From assembly GCA_023333565.1 (NCBI GenBank), contig JAJKFH010000385.1, positions 2,356,001 through 2,420,000 of the forward strand: DNA of 64,000 bases, in the 5' to 3' direction. The translations under genes were made by a program, and so were the position numbers. Position 1 is the stretch's first letter. Every line of letters starts with the position of its first letter. The notes under the pieces are model-generated. The model had not been told where the DNA came from, did not search any database, and was given only the letters and a program-made list of their open reading frames with translations. Below are positions 32,462-45,400 of the stretch, piece by piece. Source of the stretch: Puffinus mauretanicus. Its lineage: Eukaryota; Chordata; Aves; Procellariiformes; Procellariidae.

Positions 32462-34950
32462 TTGTGCTGGGGGCTTCGACAGGCTGTGGTGATGAACTCA
32501 ATTCAACCAAACCCTTCATCGCCCTCAGACACCCATCCTGCCTGAGCTGGTAGTGGTCAACATTGCCACCTCCAAGGCAGAGGTATCTGGTTTGCTTGTG
32601 AATCACCTTCAAAGTGCCCAATTTTTCAACCTTGAAGGAATTCAAAACTGTGGCGCAGGATCAAGCAAATATTTATACAAAAAAGAACCAGCAATTTCTG
32701 CAGACTATCAGAAACTATTCCATTTTGGACAAATGTCAAATATAGGAAACATCCACCCTCCAAAATATTTCTTTGTTGAAATAATGTGGAGAAGCAAAAA
32801 TATTGGACAAAAATAACTGGAAAAAAAAAAGAGTTTTACATTTTTCTTTCCTTCACCTTAATTAGATGGTAGAACTAATATTGGCAATAAGCTCAGTATT
32901 GAGGAGGGATAAAAATACCTACAAAGCTAAGGCTGTAGTCGTCATGTCAGTGACTATTCCCAGTGGAGTCGAAGGACAAATCTATGGGAAAGGGCTATAA
33001 GAATGGACTCAGAATTGCAATGAATTGAGTAATTCTATTTTTATATTAGAGTTTTGAACTGAACAAAACTTGAGACAAAGTAAAGCAGGTGGACGCAATG
33101 TGAACGTAGTTTATTCCACTCATCATCATCCTCATCCCTTGTATTTATGGCAAGTTTGCGTAGGATTCCTCTGTTTGTCTTTTCGCATTTAAAAAAAGTT
33201 CTTTCATACTACCAGGTTATTTTTTTTAAATCATCCTGACCTTTAGTACCTAGGAGGTTATTTAAAAGGAACCACATGACGAAAGATTGTGGCTTTGGCA
33301 ATATTTCTTATATGAAGAGGACAGGGCGTGGTTCAATAACGGTGAATACACAACTTTCTGGAGAATATTTTTCTCCTTTTTTTCTTTATCTAAGAAGGAA
33401 AGTCTTCATCTACTTTCAAATAAATAAACTTTCTGGCAACTGGACATATATCATTCTGGATGTGCAGAACTTCGTCAGCACACAAAACAAGATTTCTGTC
33501 TATTGATAGTATTGATGGTTTGGTATTTGTGTTGTGCTTCAGGTCTGCCTATGGCACTTAAGATGAGTGAAACGATACACCCTAAAGGATGATTAGTCCC
33601 ACATAATGCAATGGAAATTCAGTGTCAGTAAGAGATAGATCAGGTCTTTGCGTTCTTTGAAGGGGAGAGACAGAGACGTCAAAGATCAAGGTGCCTAAAT
33701 ACCAGCAGGCTTGCAGGAACCTCTCTCTCCTGGCTGGAGTTTGGGAAGACTAACATAGACCCACGTTTTCGGGAAGGGTGTCCACACTCGGGAGATGTGT
33801 CAATGCTTGAAGAAGGGTGTGTTTTTTGGATTGCAACAAAATAAGCTGAGAGTGGCTGGCAGGCCGGTGAAGCCGGCGGGAAACCGGGCTATTCCCGTCT
33901 CCGGGAGGTAGAGAAGAGCAGCTTGGTTTTACGCCGCGTGGGTTGGGAGCCAGCACAGGGATACAAGGAATGGGTAGTTACTGCTGTTGAAACCTGTTTT
34001 TGAAAGTCTAAGAAGACTGACATGCTGAAACCTCAAGAAGCCAGAGGAACGATGCAAGAAAATTACACTTTGTGCCTCAAAATCAGACTTCCTCTCTTGA
34101 AATAATCACAAAAACCAAGTACTCAGAAAAGAAGAGGTTTCTTTGGCAGCTAATGACAAAGACCCCGTAGCAGCATTTGGGTGATTTTGTGTTGACAGAG
34201 GACGCTCACAGGCAAGTGATGGCAGCACCAAGGCAGTTCAATGCCCAGCTGCAGAAGTGGTGACCCAGTGACACTCCCATGCTCTCTCTGTACCCTGCAA
34301 GGAGTTGGACATTTTAAACTCAACACAAGGATGCTCAGCCCCACCAAATTGCTGCAAAGGTCTGTGTGCTGAAACTGGGTCCCTCCCTCCCCACCCCATC
34401 ACTGGCTTAGACATCTCTGTGAAACATGGTCTCCTAGCCTGGCTCTCCCTCGTGGTGCGATCCACCCAAGTAATCCCTTTGGGTGCAGACAGTTGCTCCA
34501 CTTTCCTGCCACACCTGGAGCTGCTGGTGTTCACCTCTCCTTGCCCAACAGCACACTTGGGCAGGGAGGTGGCAGCAGGGGTGGACTCCCTCCTCCCCAG
34601 CCTCAGGGCTGCCGGGAAGGGGCCCTGACTCAGCCCGGAGACAGGACAGGACGCACCAGCCTCCAGCCTCCAGCCTGGAACGGGGCCATGCCAGCGGCCG
34701 AGTGCGTATTAAACAGTCGTAGAAAAGTGGGCAGGCAGGGACTGCATTTGCATTAAACAGGCACAGAAAAAAGTGCCTGCTCAGACAGAAAGTGATGGCC
34801 AGGACCCACAACGTTCTCCCTCCTCTTCCCCAGCCTCTGAGGAAAGCAGCCACATCTGCAGGCTATGAGATGTCCCTCCCCACATAACCCACCACTCGGG
34901 CATTTACCACCTGTACAGTGGCTCAGCCTCCACTGACCCCACGGTGAAGA

Positions 34951-35446
34951 TAGAATCATAGAATCATAGAATCAGTAAGGTTGGAAAAGACCTTTAAGAT
35001 CATCGAGTCCAACCGTCAATCCAACACACCATGCCCCCTACACCATGTCCCTAAGGGCCTCATCTACACGTCTTTTAAATACCTCCAGGGATGGTGACTC
35101 TACCACTTCCCTGGGCAGCCTGTTCCAAGGCCTGACCACTCTTTCAGTAAAAAATTCTCCTAATGTCCAGTCTAAACCTCCCTGGCGCAACTTGAGGCCA
35201 TTTCCTCTCGTCCTATCGCTAGTTACTTGGGAGAAGAGACCAACCCCCACCTCGCTACAACCTCCTTTCAGGTAGTTGTAGAGCGCGATGAGGTCTCCCC
35301 TCAGCCTCCTCTTCTCCAGACTAAACAAACCCAGTTCCCTCAGCCGCTCCTCATAAGACTTGTGCTCCAGGCCCTTCACCAGCTTCACTGCCCTTTTCTG
35401 GACACGCTCCAGCACCTCCATGTCCTTCTTGTAGTGAGGAGCCCAA
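34951..35446 (-). mobile_element. CR1 LINE 3' fragment
   Basis: A 5'-truncated CR1 on the minus strand. Its 3' terminal 8-bp repeats (ATTCTATG read on the minus strand) lie at 34951-34973. The coding remnant runs leftward from [19 protein letters not shown] through [21 protein letters not shown] to the end of ORF2. It belongs to the same subfamily type as the 5985-7397 copy. Small indels disturb the frame around RLDIRKNFF. Confidence 0.95.
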
Positions 35447-38400
35447 GATGTGGCTTTCTACCCCTGCAGCCCAAGGATGGACTTGAGCCATGGGGCTGGT
35501 GGCTGCGGAGCAAGCCCGTGCGGGGATGGTGGGTGCATGGGGCGACGTGTGCTCACCCAAACCGCTCTGCATCTCCAGAACAGCGTTGCTTACCCGCCAC
35601 GTGCCGCCAGAGGCCGTGGGCCTGGTTCCCCCATGGTTTGTCTCTGTGCAAATCTGGAGTGACACTGCAGAAGTCAATGGAAAAAGAAAAACACATGAAG
35701 CAGAAATCTTACCCCAGAGAGCCCAGGCAGCCAGCGGTTCTTCAGAGGCAGGACAGATATCTTTCACTCAAGGAGGGGTGGATTCATTTATCAGCCAGAG
35801 TAAACAGTCGATTCTGTAGCTAATTTTGTAACCTAATATGACAGTAAACCCGAAACTACCCCACATATTAATTTTTATTAATAATTCCCTGACATAGAGC
35901 ATATCCTTTTTAAGGGAGCCTGTGAAGTTTTACACAGAGGAGTTCTTATATCCTAACTTAGGGGTTTGCAGCAGGGGAGCAAATGCTGTATTTTACCCAA
36001 CTGCACAAATCTGGAAGGATTTTAAGGCCTACAAGTTTGCCCTTTTTCTTTCAAAGATGAAGAAAAAAGATCTTTTATTTTATTTTATAATAACTTCAGA
36101 ATAACTCCAGAAAGTTCTTAGAAGAAGCGAATCTTTCCCTGCAATCATGTGGCACATCAAACCCCTATCAGCGCAATCTGCAGGGAGTTGTCTGAGCATA
36201 CAGTACTGGCAGAGTCCGTAATGAGGCCCGAGGTTTAATTGTAGTTCTGGCCGAGGAAGTATCAAAACCCCTCTGTACAGCACTGTGAATTCAATCTTCG
36301 AGTCAGCTACCATTAATTTAGGGTTCTCTTCAGTTAAACTAATTGTAGAGTGTTTCTACGTGCACAAAGAGAGGCATTTCAAAAAGAACAACATTGGGTG
36401 AGACACACGCATGTCTGACTGTTCATGTCCCATCATCCTTGTTCCCTTAAAACTGTTCTGATCACACAATAGCCCTATTACTGCTGTTTCTGCTTTCTTG
36501 TTCTTCACAGTTTATTGATGCAATTCCTTCCTCCGCTCTGGCAGAGTAAATAGCTCTGCTGTTACACTGCATTTTACCCCTCTCCCATCCAGCCATGCCC
36601 TCATCCTCCTGTCGCCGTGCAGAAAACCTGCAAGGCACAAACTGAGACTGCAAGGAGCAGCATTAGCCCCAGAGCCGCCCCACCTTAAATAACTGATCCT
36701 ACGAAAAATATTTTGTCAGTGCAAAGGCTCCATCAGCGGCGAATAGGACGGCGAAGCACCATGCTCTTGCTCTGTGCGACGCTGTATTTACAAGCTGCTT
36801 TGGAAGTGCAGAAATTGCACCTATTCCCACACAAATCTCCCTCCTCCCTCTGACACCACGGTAAGAGGGTGGTTACTGCGACATCCCGCAATGTAATCCT
36901 GAAGGGTATAGGACAAACTCAAACACCCACAGAATACAGAATAAAAGGACTCTGACAACCAAAAAGGCTGGGTTATATGAAGGGTAATGACTAGGAAAAC
37001 CCTTAAACTAGGAAAATACAGTCCTGTGAAGAATCATCATTGCTCCCACGGTGCAGGTATTATAAGACACATGCTCCAGTTTTGCTGGAGCAACAATAAA
37101 TATGACACACACAAAAAAAAGCATCAGTCCTGTTGCCTGGTTAGCCTTGCTTAAGGCTAAAATACCTACAAGCCCATTCAGCATGGGAAGTACTTAATCA
37201 GCAGTTTCCTGGGTTTGGTGTCATGCCCCAGAGATACCATTTCCACTGAAAGTTTAACATTGTAGAAACAAATGTATACTTCCAGAGTTGGCTAATTAAC
37301 GAGTAAATTAAAATAATTACAATAATAAGAATAAGAATAAAAATTTCTACAATTCTTTAATAGCCACCTGTGTTCCTTTTTTGTAGGAGTACACTGGATT
37401 TGAAATTCAGCCCTGGAGGTATTATTCATTCTTGCTCCAGAGTAAGTTAATGTTCAATTCAGAGATGCCTGGAAGGAACCTCTTGCCAACACTGGAGGAA
37501 GGCTTGGAGTAATTTCCCCACCTCCTGAGCAGTTTACTACCTTCTTGGTAAGGTATCCTTTGGGGAGATAATGGGGCCGTCACCTACATAATGCTCTGTG
37601 GTGTTTTTTTGTGTTCCAAATGTAAGGTGTTTTCCAAAAAAATTCCCATTGAGGGACAACAAGTTGGCAGTGTTTCACTGAAAAATCCCAAGTACTGAAA
37701 TCTTGTGGGAAAGGATGCTGACTCACTGATACTGACAGCTCAATACTGAGCTCTGATACAAAGAAGTAGGACAGTTGCATTTTTCAGGCAGGAAAAAGAA
37801 AGCTATAGAAATGGGAAAGCAAGAGAGAGGAAATGAGAATTTTATGTTTTGTTATGATTGAAGACATACTGTAGGAAGGATGAGTTCAGACTCATTTGTC
37901 ATATATAAGTTTAGCTGGTCTGCATGAATGTGTTTTATTCAGGTTCTCTGTGTTGTGCCTAAGGAATACAAATTCAATATTAAATTTTAAATCGTGGGGC
38001 ATCTAGCTCTGTTCTTAACCTGAGCCATGAAGAAAGTCTTCCCTTCCTTTATTTCCAACCAGACTTTGAAAAAAATATAATCCTCCTTTCTCCGAGTAAA
38101 ACCTGAAATGGATGAAAAACCACTTATTTATAATGGACATTTTAGAACTGCCCTTTGTGGGTAGGTATCTGATTTATGGTGTGGTGTCACTCATGACTTC
38201 AGCCGAACAGTTTACACCCAAAAAGTATAAGGCAATCTTCAGCCCCATGTCAGACATGAAAAGATGTGTCTTACTTATTACATTTCTTTTTAATTATGAT
38301 TTAAGGTTTATGCCTGGTATTCTTCGCATGTCCAAGGCTTACTTGTTTCTGTTGGATTTGTAAATGCTTTAAAGAAAAGAGCTACTGAAAAATTAAATTG

Positions 38401-41400
38401 CCACAGGCAAGTAAAATAGAGCAGTCTGCACCACTGCCAGCATAGATAGTCATTGCTGCGAGAGGAAATACTTTCAGTATGACAGCTACAGTCTTCAGAC
38501 AAAGAATTATAAGGAAAAATGCTATTTCGGTGTTTATTCAGAGTAAGAAAATCTTCTTGCTTCTGGAAAGATGGGCTGAGGAGAAATGGATACAACTTAG
38601 TTTTAGTTCAGCTATACCATGCGGGATTACCCAAGCAATAACCGCAGCCACGGGGAGCCAACCCAGCCACCCGACACCCTGTCTCGCAGCCATTTTAATC
38701 CCCCGAATGCAACACTGAGCACAACCAGAGAAATTCTTGTGGAAGCTCAGATTTCAGATCCACTGGCTTTTCACTTCTCCCTTCCAGGCAAGCGTTTGCT
38801 GGTTGTGCTGAAGGGGAATTTTGAGCCCACAGACACAGGCACCTGATTGCCCAAAGGCTTTCTGGGTTATGCTAATGTGTCTGGTTTCAGTCTGGTCTCC
38901 GCTGATTTTCTGCGAACCCTGTTTCAGTTCCTCTTTTCTTGTGAATTTCTCTGTGAAGAGAAATTGAATTTTTCAGTGGATGCCTGATTCTGGTCTTGCT
39001 TGGACTGGTGTTGCACGGCTGTGTATTTTGATGTGGAGTTTCATTTTATTTACTAAAAGCATAAGAGAATGACTGGGCTCTGCAGCCTACCCCAGACCAA
39101 CCTCTCTCTTCACGCTGCCGCAGCTCCACCAGTGGAAAGGGGCCACGGAGAAGATGAAAGAGTAGTAAATGAGCTATCTAGTTCCTGGAGATGCATTTCC
39201 AGCTGGAGGAGAAAATAGGGGTTACCACTAGGAGCAGCAATCTGGGAACTCCTATTACCAAGGCTTACTTGCTACTGGAAACAGCAGGAAGCTCAAGGGA
39301 AATGGTTAGTGCCTGTTTGCTGATGGCAAGAGCAGAGAAAAAAAAAAAATCTCAGATGGGTCACTTCTCCAGTGTTACCTTGAGACAATAGTTTGGTTTC
39401 CTTTTAAATGCTTGATTAAAATAACACGCTACAAGCGGAGAAGCAAAGTATTTCATATTGCCTCTGTCAACTACAGTTAACACTTCACATTTTGCTGCTC
39501 AGTCCAATGCCTTTGTGCTCAGAAAGATTTGGCACGGAGGTTTGTTTGAATATGGCAAGAGAGCGAGCTTTGGCTTGGTTATTCCCTAACTGCATCTGTC
39601 GATGCTCTGTTCTCCCCCACGGCCACAAAGCCACCTCCCTCACAGAGCCCACTGCAGCCACGGACGGGCAGAGCCCAAAGGGGCTTAAGCATTTCACCCA
39701 ACTTGAAACTTCCCCTTACGCTGTCAGGAAGGGCTGAGGGAACCCCAGCTGCAGAAGTCAAAGGATTTACATCATTCACATGGGAAAATTTGAAAGCACT
39801 CTTGAATTCAAAGCCAGGGGTTAAACTAAGCTTTTCCTTCTGAAGAGACTTATTTATTTGAAGTCAAGCAGGCCATTCTGTCTCCCCCCCCCAAACCAAA
39901 CAAAAGCAAATGGAATATGTTCAACTTAAAGCATTTTAAATAAAACAAAAGAGAAAAAAAAAATTCTTTTCATAATACTGTTTTTATTTTCTAAGCATAA
40001 AAGAGCTGAGCTGAGCTAACATGGATGTCAACCTCACTTGACTGCAGTAAGTGGAATGTTTCCAGTTCACACAAAAGCTGTATATGCCTTTAAAATCAAG
40101 GAAAAAAATGTATTTAAACCTTCAGAAATAATTAAATCATGTGTTTATGGTTATACAACAAATGGTTAGATCTGATTGCTTAGAAAGCTGGGGGACAGAA
40201 AATGAAGTGTTATCTTACACTGTGTGTATATATATTGTGGATATATTTTCTGAGATTAAACGGATGCAGAAAACATTTCCTTTAGCAGGCACTGTCACAA
40301 ACAATTTGTGGGGCAGGGACAAAACTACTTAATTCCTCTGTGTAAAAAGGACAAAAAGTACTGGCCTAAAACTGCCTTCTGTGAAGAAGAACTAGAGAAA
40401 ACGGGGACTGAAAGCATCTCCAGGTTCCTGACTGCAGCAGCCCTCTTTGATCGGTTGCCTCCATCTTCTGCCTGAAACGATGGTAGGGAACAAAACGAAT
40501 CTCATTTTCCCCCTGGCTTAGATCCCTTTTTTCAAAAAGGCCCCAATTTGTTATACATTATGGTCCATTCAACTTGTATAGATCCCCTGTCCCACTTTCT
40601 GCCCTGGCGCGTCCCTGTCTTTCTCTGCCTTGCAGGCTGTTCTTTGTGGGATAGCTGTGTACAGCCCCTTAATACAGTCAGATTAGTAAATCAAACCCAC
40701 TAATCATCACATCCAAAACAAACAGGGCCCAAAGTTGCAAAGTAAGAAGGATTTTGCCTGCACTCCTGCATCTCTTCAGAAGAGAAGCCAAACTTTTAAG
40801 AGAGTTGGCAGAAGGTATTAAAAGGAGCTTTTCTTACCAAGCAAGAGCAAAACCGGGTGTTGAAGTGATTACCTTCAGAGCAGCTCGAAGACAGACATGC
40901 TTACTTGGCTTTTTTTCACCTGGGTTATCCATTACTTTTTTTCAGACAAAAATTACTTCATTCTTGTTCAACAAACAGTGAAAGCGGCTTTTATTTGACA
41001 TTGTATAAGATTGCCTATTACTCAGAAGTGTAGCTCTTTTTTATGGCACAAATGAATAATTGTGATTTCTGTGGAAATTCTGGAAAGAGCATGCAAGGAG
41101 GAAATCAGTTATTTAGCCTTTCTGGAAGAAAGGCCCTTCATTTCTTAGTAATTGCTGATGTTCCTGCTTTAGCAGCCTACATGCATTCATATGGCCCTGA
41201 ATCAAAAAGGGCCTTTACACTTGGGGAGTGTAACTTGTCCTTCTTCCTGTGGCACTGGAATAGATGGTGAGGAACGATGTAATGAGGAAAGACTTCTGAA
41301 GAGCCGACACGCCAAAGAGAGTTGAGCCCAGACTTCTATCCTGGCTCTGAGCCACCTTTTGATTCTGGCACAACACTGATGAGGGCCCAGGCTTTCAGCT

Positions 41401-42224
41401 CTACCCCAGTGCCTATGACTGAGTACACCAAACCCTCTCCCTTTTCTCTCCCACCCATCCGCACCTCAGTGTGGGGAAAGAACAGAATTCGTATTTCTTG
41501 TCTGAAGCCTCATTGGATTCATGGACAGGGAGAAGCAGTGTGAGATGTCTCTTCTGCAGGCAGTTCATCCAACTGCCCATGTTGAGCAGCAGCTCCATGG
41601 CTAAATTAATCTCCCGTTATAAAATGGCTGAGAAGCAAAAGAAGTCTGAGGAAAGTGGGGGAGAGTGGCACCACAAAAAGAGGGATTCAGAAATAGGAGT
41701 AGGCAATGGTGAAGGAGTAAGTAGGATAAAATAGAAAACAGTATAATTAAAGAGCAGTTTGGTGTAGTATGCTGTGTCCTAGCTCTCACAAGGCACATCT
41801 CATGCATGTTAGAGGCCCTGCATTTCTATGTCTGGTTTTATGTTGGTCATTAGAGCTGTTCCTAAGGGGGCTGTTGACCTGCATGCTTAGAGGTGAAGAC
41901 CACAACTGCTCCCTGAGAAAGAAAGCCTGGAAGAAAGCAGAAGTGACACATACTGACAAACTGAACCAGAATCCAAACAGAAGGAAGAAAGCAGCAAATT
42001 TTACCTTCTTTAACCAAAAATACACAAGCTGAATATGCATTGACTTTATACCTACTCACTTATGATATGATTCCTGGTTTTCTGAAGGTTTAGCATCTAC
42101 TCAGGAAGTCAGAAAAGTTGTTTATTGCCCTACAGCGTGTCAAAAATTTGGAATCACCTTCCATTAATAGCTGAGATTACTCAAAGTCTTCACAATAGCA
42201 AAATACAGACAGACTGTCCCAATG
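35447..42224. other. Intergenic, no gene seen
   Basis: AT-rich, with short non-homologous open frames on both strands. I see no splice-linked exon series, RNA gene or clear interspersed repeat. Poly(A)-like runs occur near 39339 and 39952. Confidence 0.55.
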
Positions 42225-42470
42225 GGCACAACATGAAACACGGGAAGTTCCCTCCAAACATCAGGAAACACTTTTTTTACTGTGAGGGTGACTGAGCCCT
42301 GGAACAGGTTACCGAGGGAGGTTGTGGACTCTTTATCCTTGGAGATATTCGAAACATGTCTGGACATGGTCCAGGGCAACCGGCTTTAGGTGGCCCTGCT
42401 TGAGCAGGGGGGTTGGACCAAGTGACCTCCAGAGGTCCCTCACATCGTCAGCCATCCTGTGATTCTGTGA
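42225..42470 (+). mobile_element. CR1 LINE 3' fragment (older subfamily)
   Basis: About 245 bp of a CR1 3' end. Recognisable pieces are [21 protein letters not shown] coding sequence, the 3' UTR stretch CTTGAGCAGGGGGGTTGGAC, and the end GTGATTCTGTGA. The divergence and a different tail (GATTCTGTG) mark it as an older subfamily than the 5985 copy. Confidence 0.9.
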
Positions 42471-45400
42471 ATGCCACAAGGTATGTTCATGCTATGAAAC
42501 CTGTTGGACCTTGGCCAGAAGGAGCAGAGGCTGTAAATGGTGTAGGGCTATATCACCAAGACCCATATCGCCTGGGACCATCTCCACAGAGGTTGTGGCA
42601 CATTTCAGAGCCCTTGCCCTGCTGTGGAAGCAATAACACAGCAAGGTGTTGAAGGTGGCTGGACTCCCTTTTCCTCTGCCTCTCTGGGATTGGTTTTCCC
42701 TTCTTCAGGAAAGCCATCTGCATTTGCTTTTAAAGTCTGTGCTTCAGGAAAGATTCTTCTGTTTATTATAACAAAGCAGACTTGAAAATAGATGGTGTGC
42801 AAGTATGCTTAGGTCAGAAATGCACTTGCCTCAGCTGATAATTATTCTGTATTTTTAGCATCAGGGTGGGCAAATCTTTCTATTTTCTCCATTGGACAAA
42901 AAAAATTTTATTTCCTTCCTGTTACACACCCAGAATTCACAATGATTGTTATTCTGACGGTACTGTCTACTTCGTTAACGCATGCATGAAAGCTGCTTTA
43001 AAGCAGGCAGATAAATACAGCCTGGCTTTATTTTAAGCATTTCACTTTTTTACTAATGTAAAATTTCAGCTCAGTTGGAGTGATCCCTAAACTTTGCAGT
43101 CCGTAATTCTCCAGTTCAAATGATGCAATTTTAGTCTAGATCTAATGCGTTCAGCTCAACATTCACAAATACACACTTAGGTATATTCAGAATTACGCTA
43201 TTGTTTGTCTTGATTCTGCTATTAAATAATCCTCAAATTTTCAGTTTTGGTGAGCATAATTTACAAGAAAATCCCTCATTTACTTATATAAAACAAGCTT
43301 AAGTAAATATCTTTAAACTACTTTCATGTTTTCTTTATTTTATTAAGATAAAATAGTGATAAAAATCAATTAAGAATTAAATAATTCCCCACAAAAGCCT
43401 TTTTTCCAGACAGTAGAAGCTTCCAGAGATTTACAATGAAAGGATTCTACCTCATTAGGCAGCTAAGTCTTGCCAATCTGTTTACACGGAGAACAAATGA
43501 AATACAAGAATTAAGATGGTTTAAGAATTCAAGTGAAACAGCTCTGTAAGATGTTACAGAAAGCAATACTGTGGAGCTTTTGTTGAAATTTCTGTTTATT
43601 AAGATGTGACAAATCCTGTTGTCTGGCAAAGTGACCCCAAATCCCAAGTGCTCCGATCGGCAGTAGGGATTTCTCCCACTTAACCAGTCATGGCAAGTGT
43701 GACCTTGACCGCACTGAAGCCCTCCACAATGGCCGTGGGACAGCGCAGAGCAACCACGCGGCTTGTGCCAGCTCTTTGGTCGGCACACACAGACCAGGTG
43801 GATGTGAGAAGCCTGGATCTCTGTCCTGTCCTGCCTACAGGCTCAGATATTGGAAGAGAATTAGATCACTTCCCCCTTTCCCTCTGTATATTAGTCTTTC
43901 CTCCATTTCTCACCAGCTCTTTTTATGACTTGTATTAATAACACCCCTGGATGGTTTTTAAAAACATGCTGTTTTAATGTTTCTTTAACAAAACACAAAT
44001 TCCCATCAGACATAATTTTATGGTCTTATTACTCATACAAATGTTGAATTCCCCTCATTATTCCTATTGACCTTGGCTTTACTTAAATCCTGTGGCTGTG
44101 CATTACTGCTTCTGCATAATATAAAATCATTTCCCTTTGGTAAGATTTACACTACGCTGCTTTAAATATGATTGAATATCTTCTTGTTCTTGCAAGAAAG
44201 CAAATAAGGTATCCTTTACCTGACTGTCCATTCTTATTTGTTTCCAAATTAAGCAGTCCTCTGATTATTTACTCTTACGCTGTAGTGCTTTGCATAGCCT
44301 GTGAAGATAATTTGCAGATTAGAGCAGTGGAGTCAGGCAGGAGAAGAGGAAAATGGACTGGAGAGAGAAAGGCTACAACCGTCCGTTGAAACTGCTTTTC
44401 CCCGTATGTTCTTTTGACACAAAATTGGTTTCCAGGTATCAGTGCATGGATGCCCCCCAACCCAAGCAGCAGGTAGCCTCTGGTGAGGGTGGCAGAGAAG
44501 CAGAGCAAAGAAAATTGGATCAGAAATTATAAAATTGGGAAAACAAAAAGGGTGGGCAGAAAGATCTGCTGCCTACATGGTGCAGAAGGATCTAAGGATC
44601 TGGTCGCGAAACAGTTGCAAAGGGACCCCTGACAAATAAGGGTGGGAACAGACCAACACTATTTTGTTCATCTAAAGTGAGCATGAAGTTCAGACAGAAG
44701 TGTGACTTTGTCACCTTGTCTTGCTGGTTGACCACAATACTCTTGGCTCTGTGTGTTATGAATGCTGCATGTGCATTTCACTCTTGTTTTGGTTTTGGGG
44801 GTTGTTTTTTCTTCTTCTTCTCATTTTCTTGAGGTGCTGGGCACTACTGCACTGTCTACTCAAGCAAACTGCACTTAAATGGCATCTCTGCAAGTACAGG
44901 AGCAGCATGGAATTTTCCATTTTGTTAGAAAGTGTGTATTTGTCAAAACCAGCCAATTTCAGTGGGAGCACACATGCCAGCTTCCTTAGGAAGAATTTCG
45001 CAGCGCCTACCTGGAATTTCCAGTGAAAACAGCCTGCTCAGTCTCCACGACAGCCTGTTTGTCAACGCACATGCCTGGGGTGTGAGAGATCTAGAGTCAA
45101 GTTCTTGGCTCCAAGAAAGATACTATTGATGATATAAAGCAAAATAGCTCCAAAAGGAGAGACTGACAGAGCCCTAACTGAAAAAACACAACAATGTGGC
45201 AGGAGGGCACTTACAATGGGGAAGAACAAGCTTCAAGTCCGTGGTCTGAATACAAAATACAGACTTCACTGAAGTCTGCCCCGTCTCATGTGTGTCCCTA
45301 GGCTTCAAGGTGTTGAATTATGGTAGTCCATTTCAGCAAAGAATATTAAAAAAACTTCAACACCCCCTATAATTCTGGATTAACTGACCTCCATGGGCAT

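Larger units (their letters stand above)
30663..34950. other. Intergenic, no gene seen; includes a G-rich block and (CA)n
   Basis: No gene supported. Most is AT-rich. The block 31379-31870 and the 34480-34720 region are GC-rich and carry overlapping chance frames on both strands without recognisable domains. Confidence 0.6.

Noticed and set aside
35227..35823. 198-codon + strand open frame
   Set aside because: Antisense shadow of the minus-strand CR1 extended into unique sequence.
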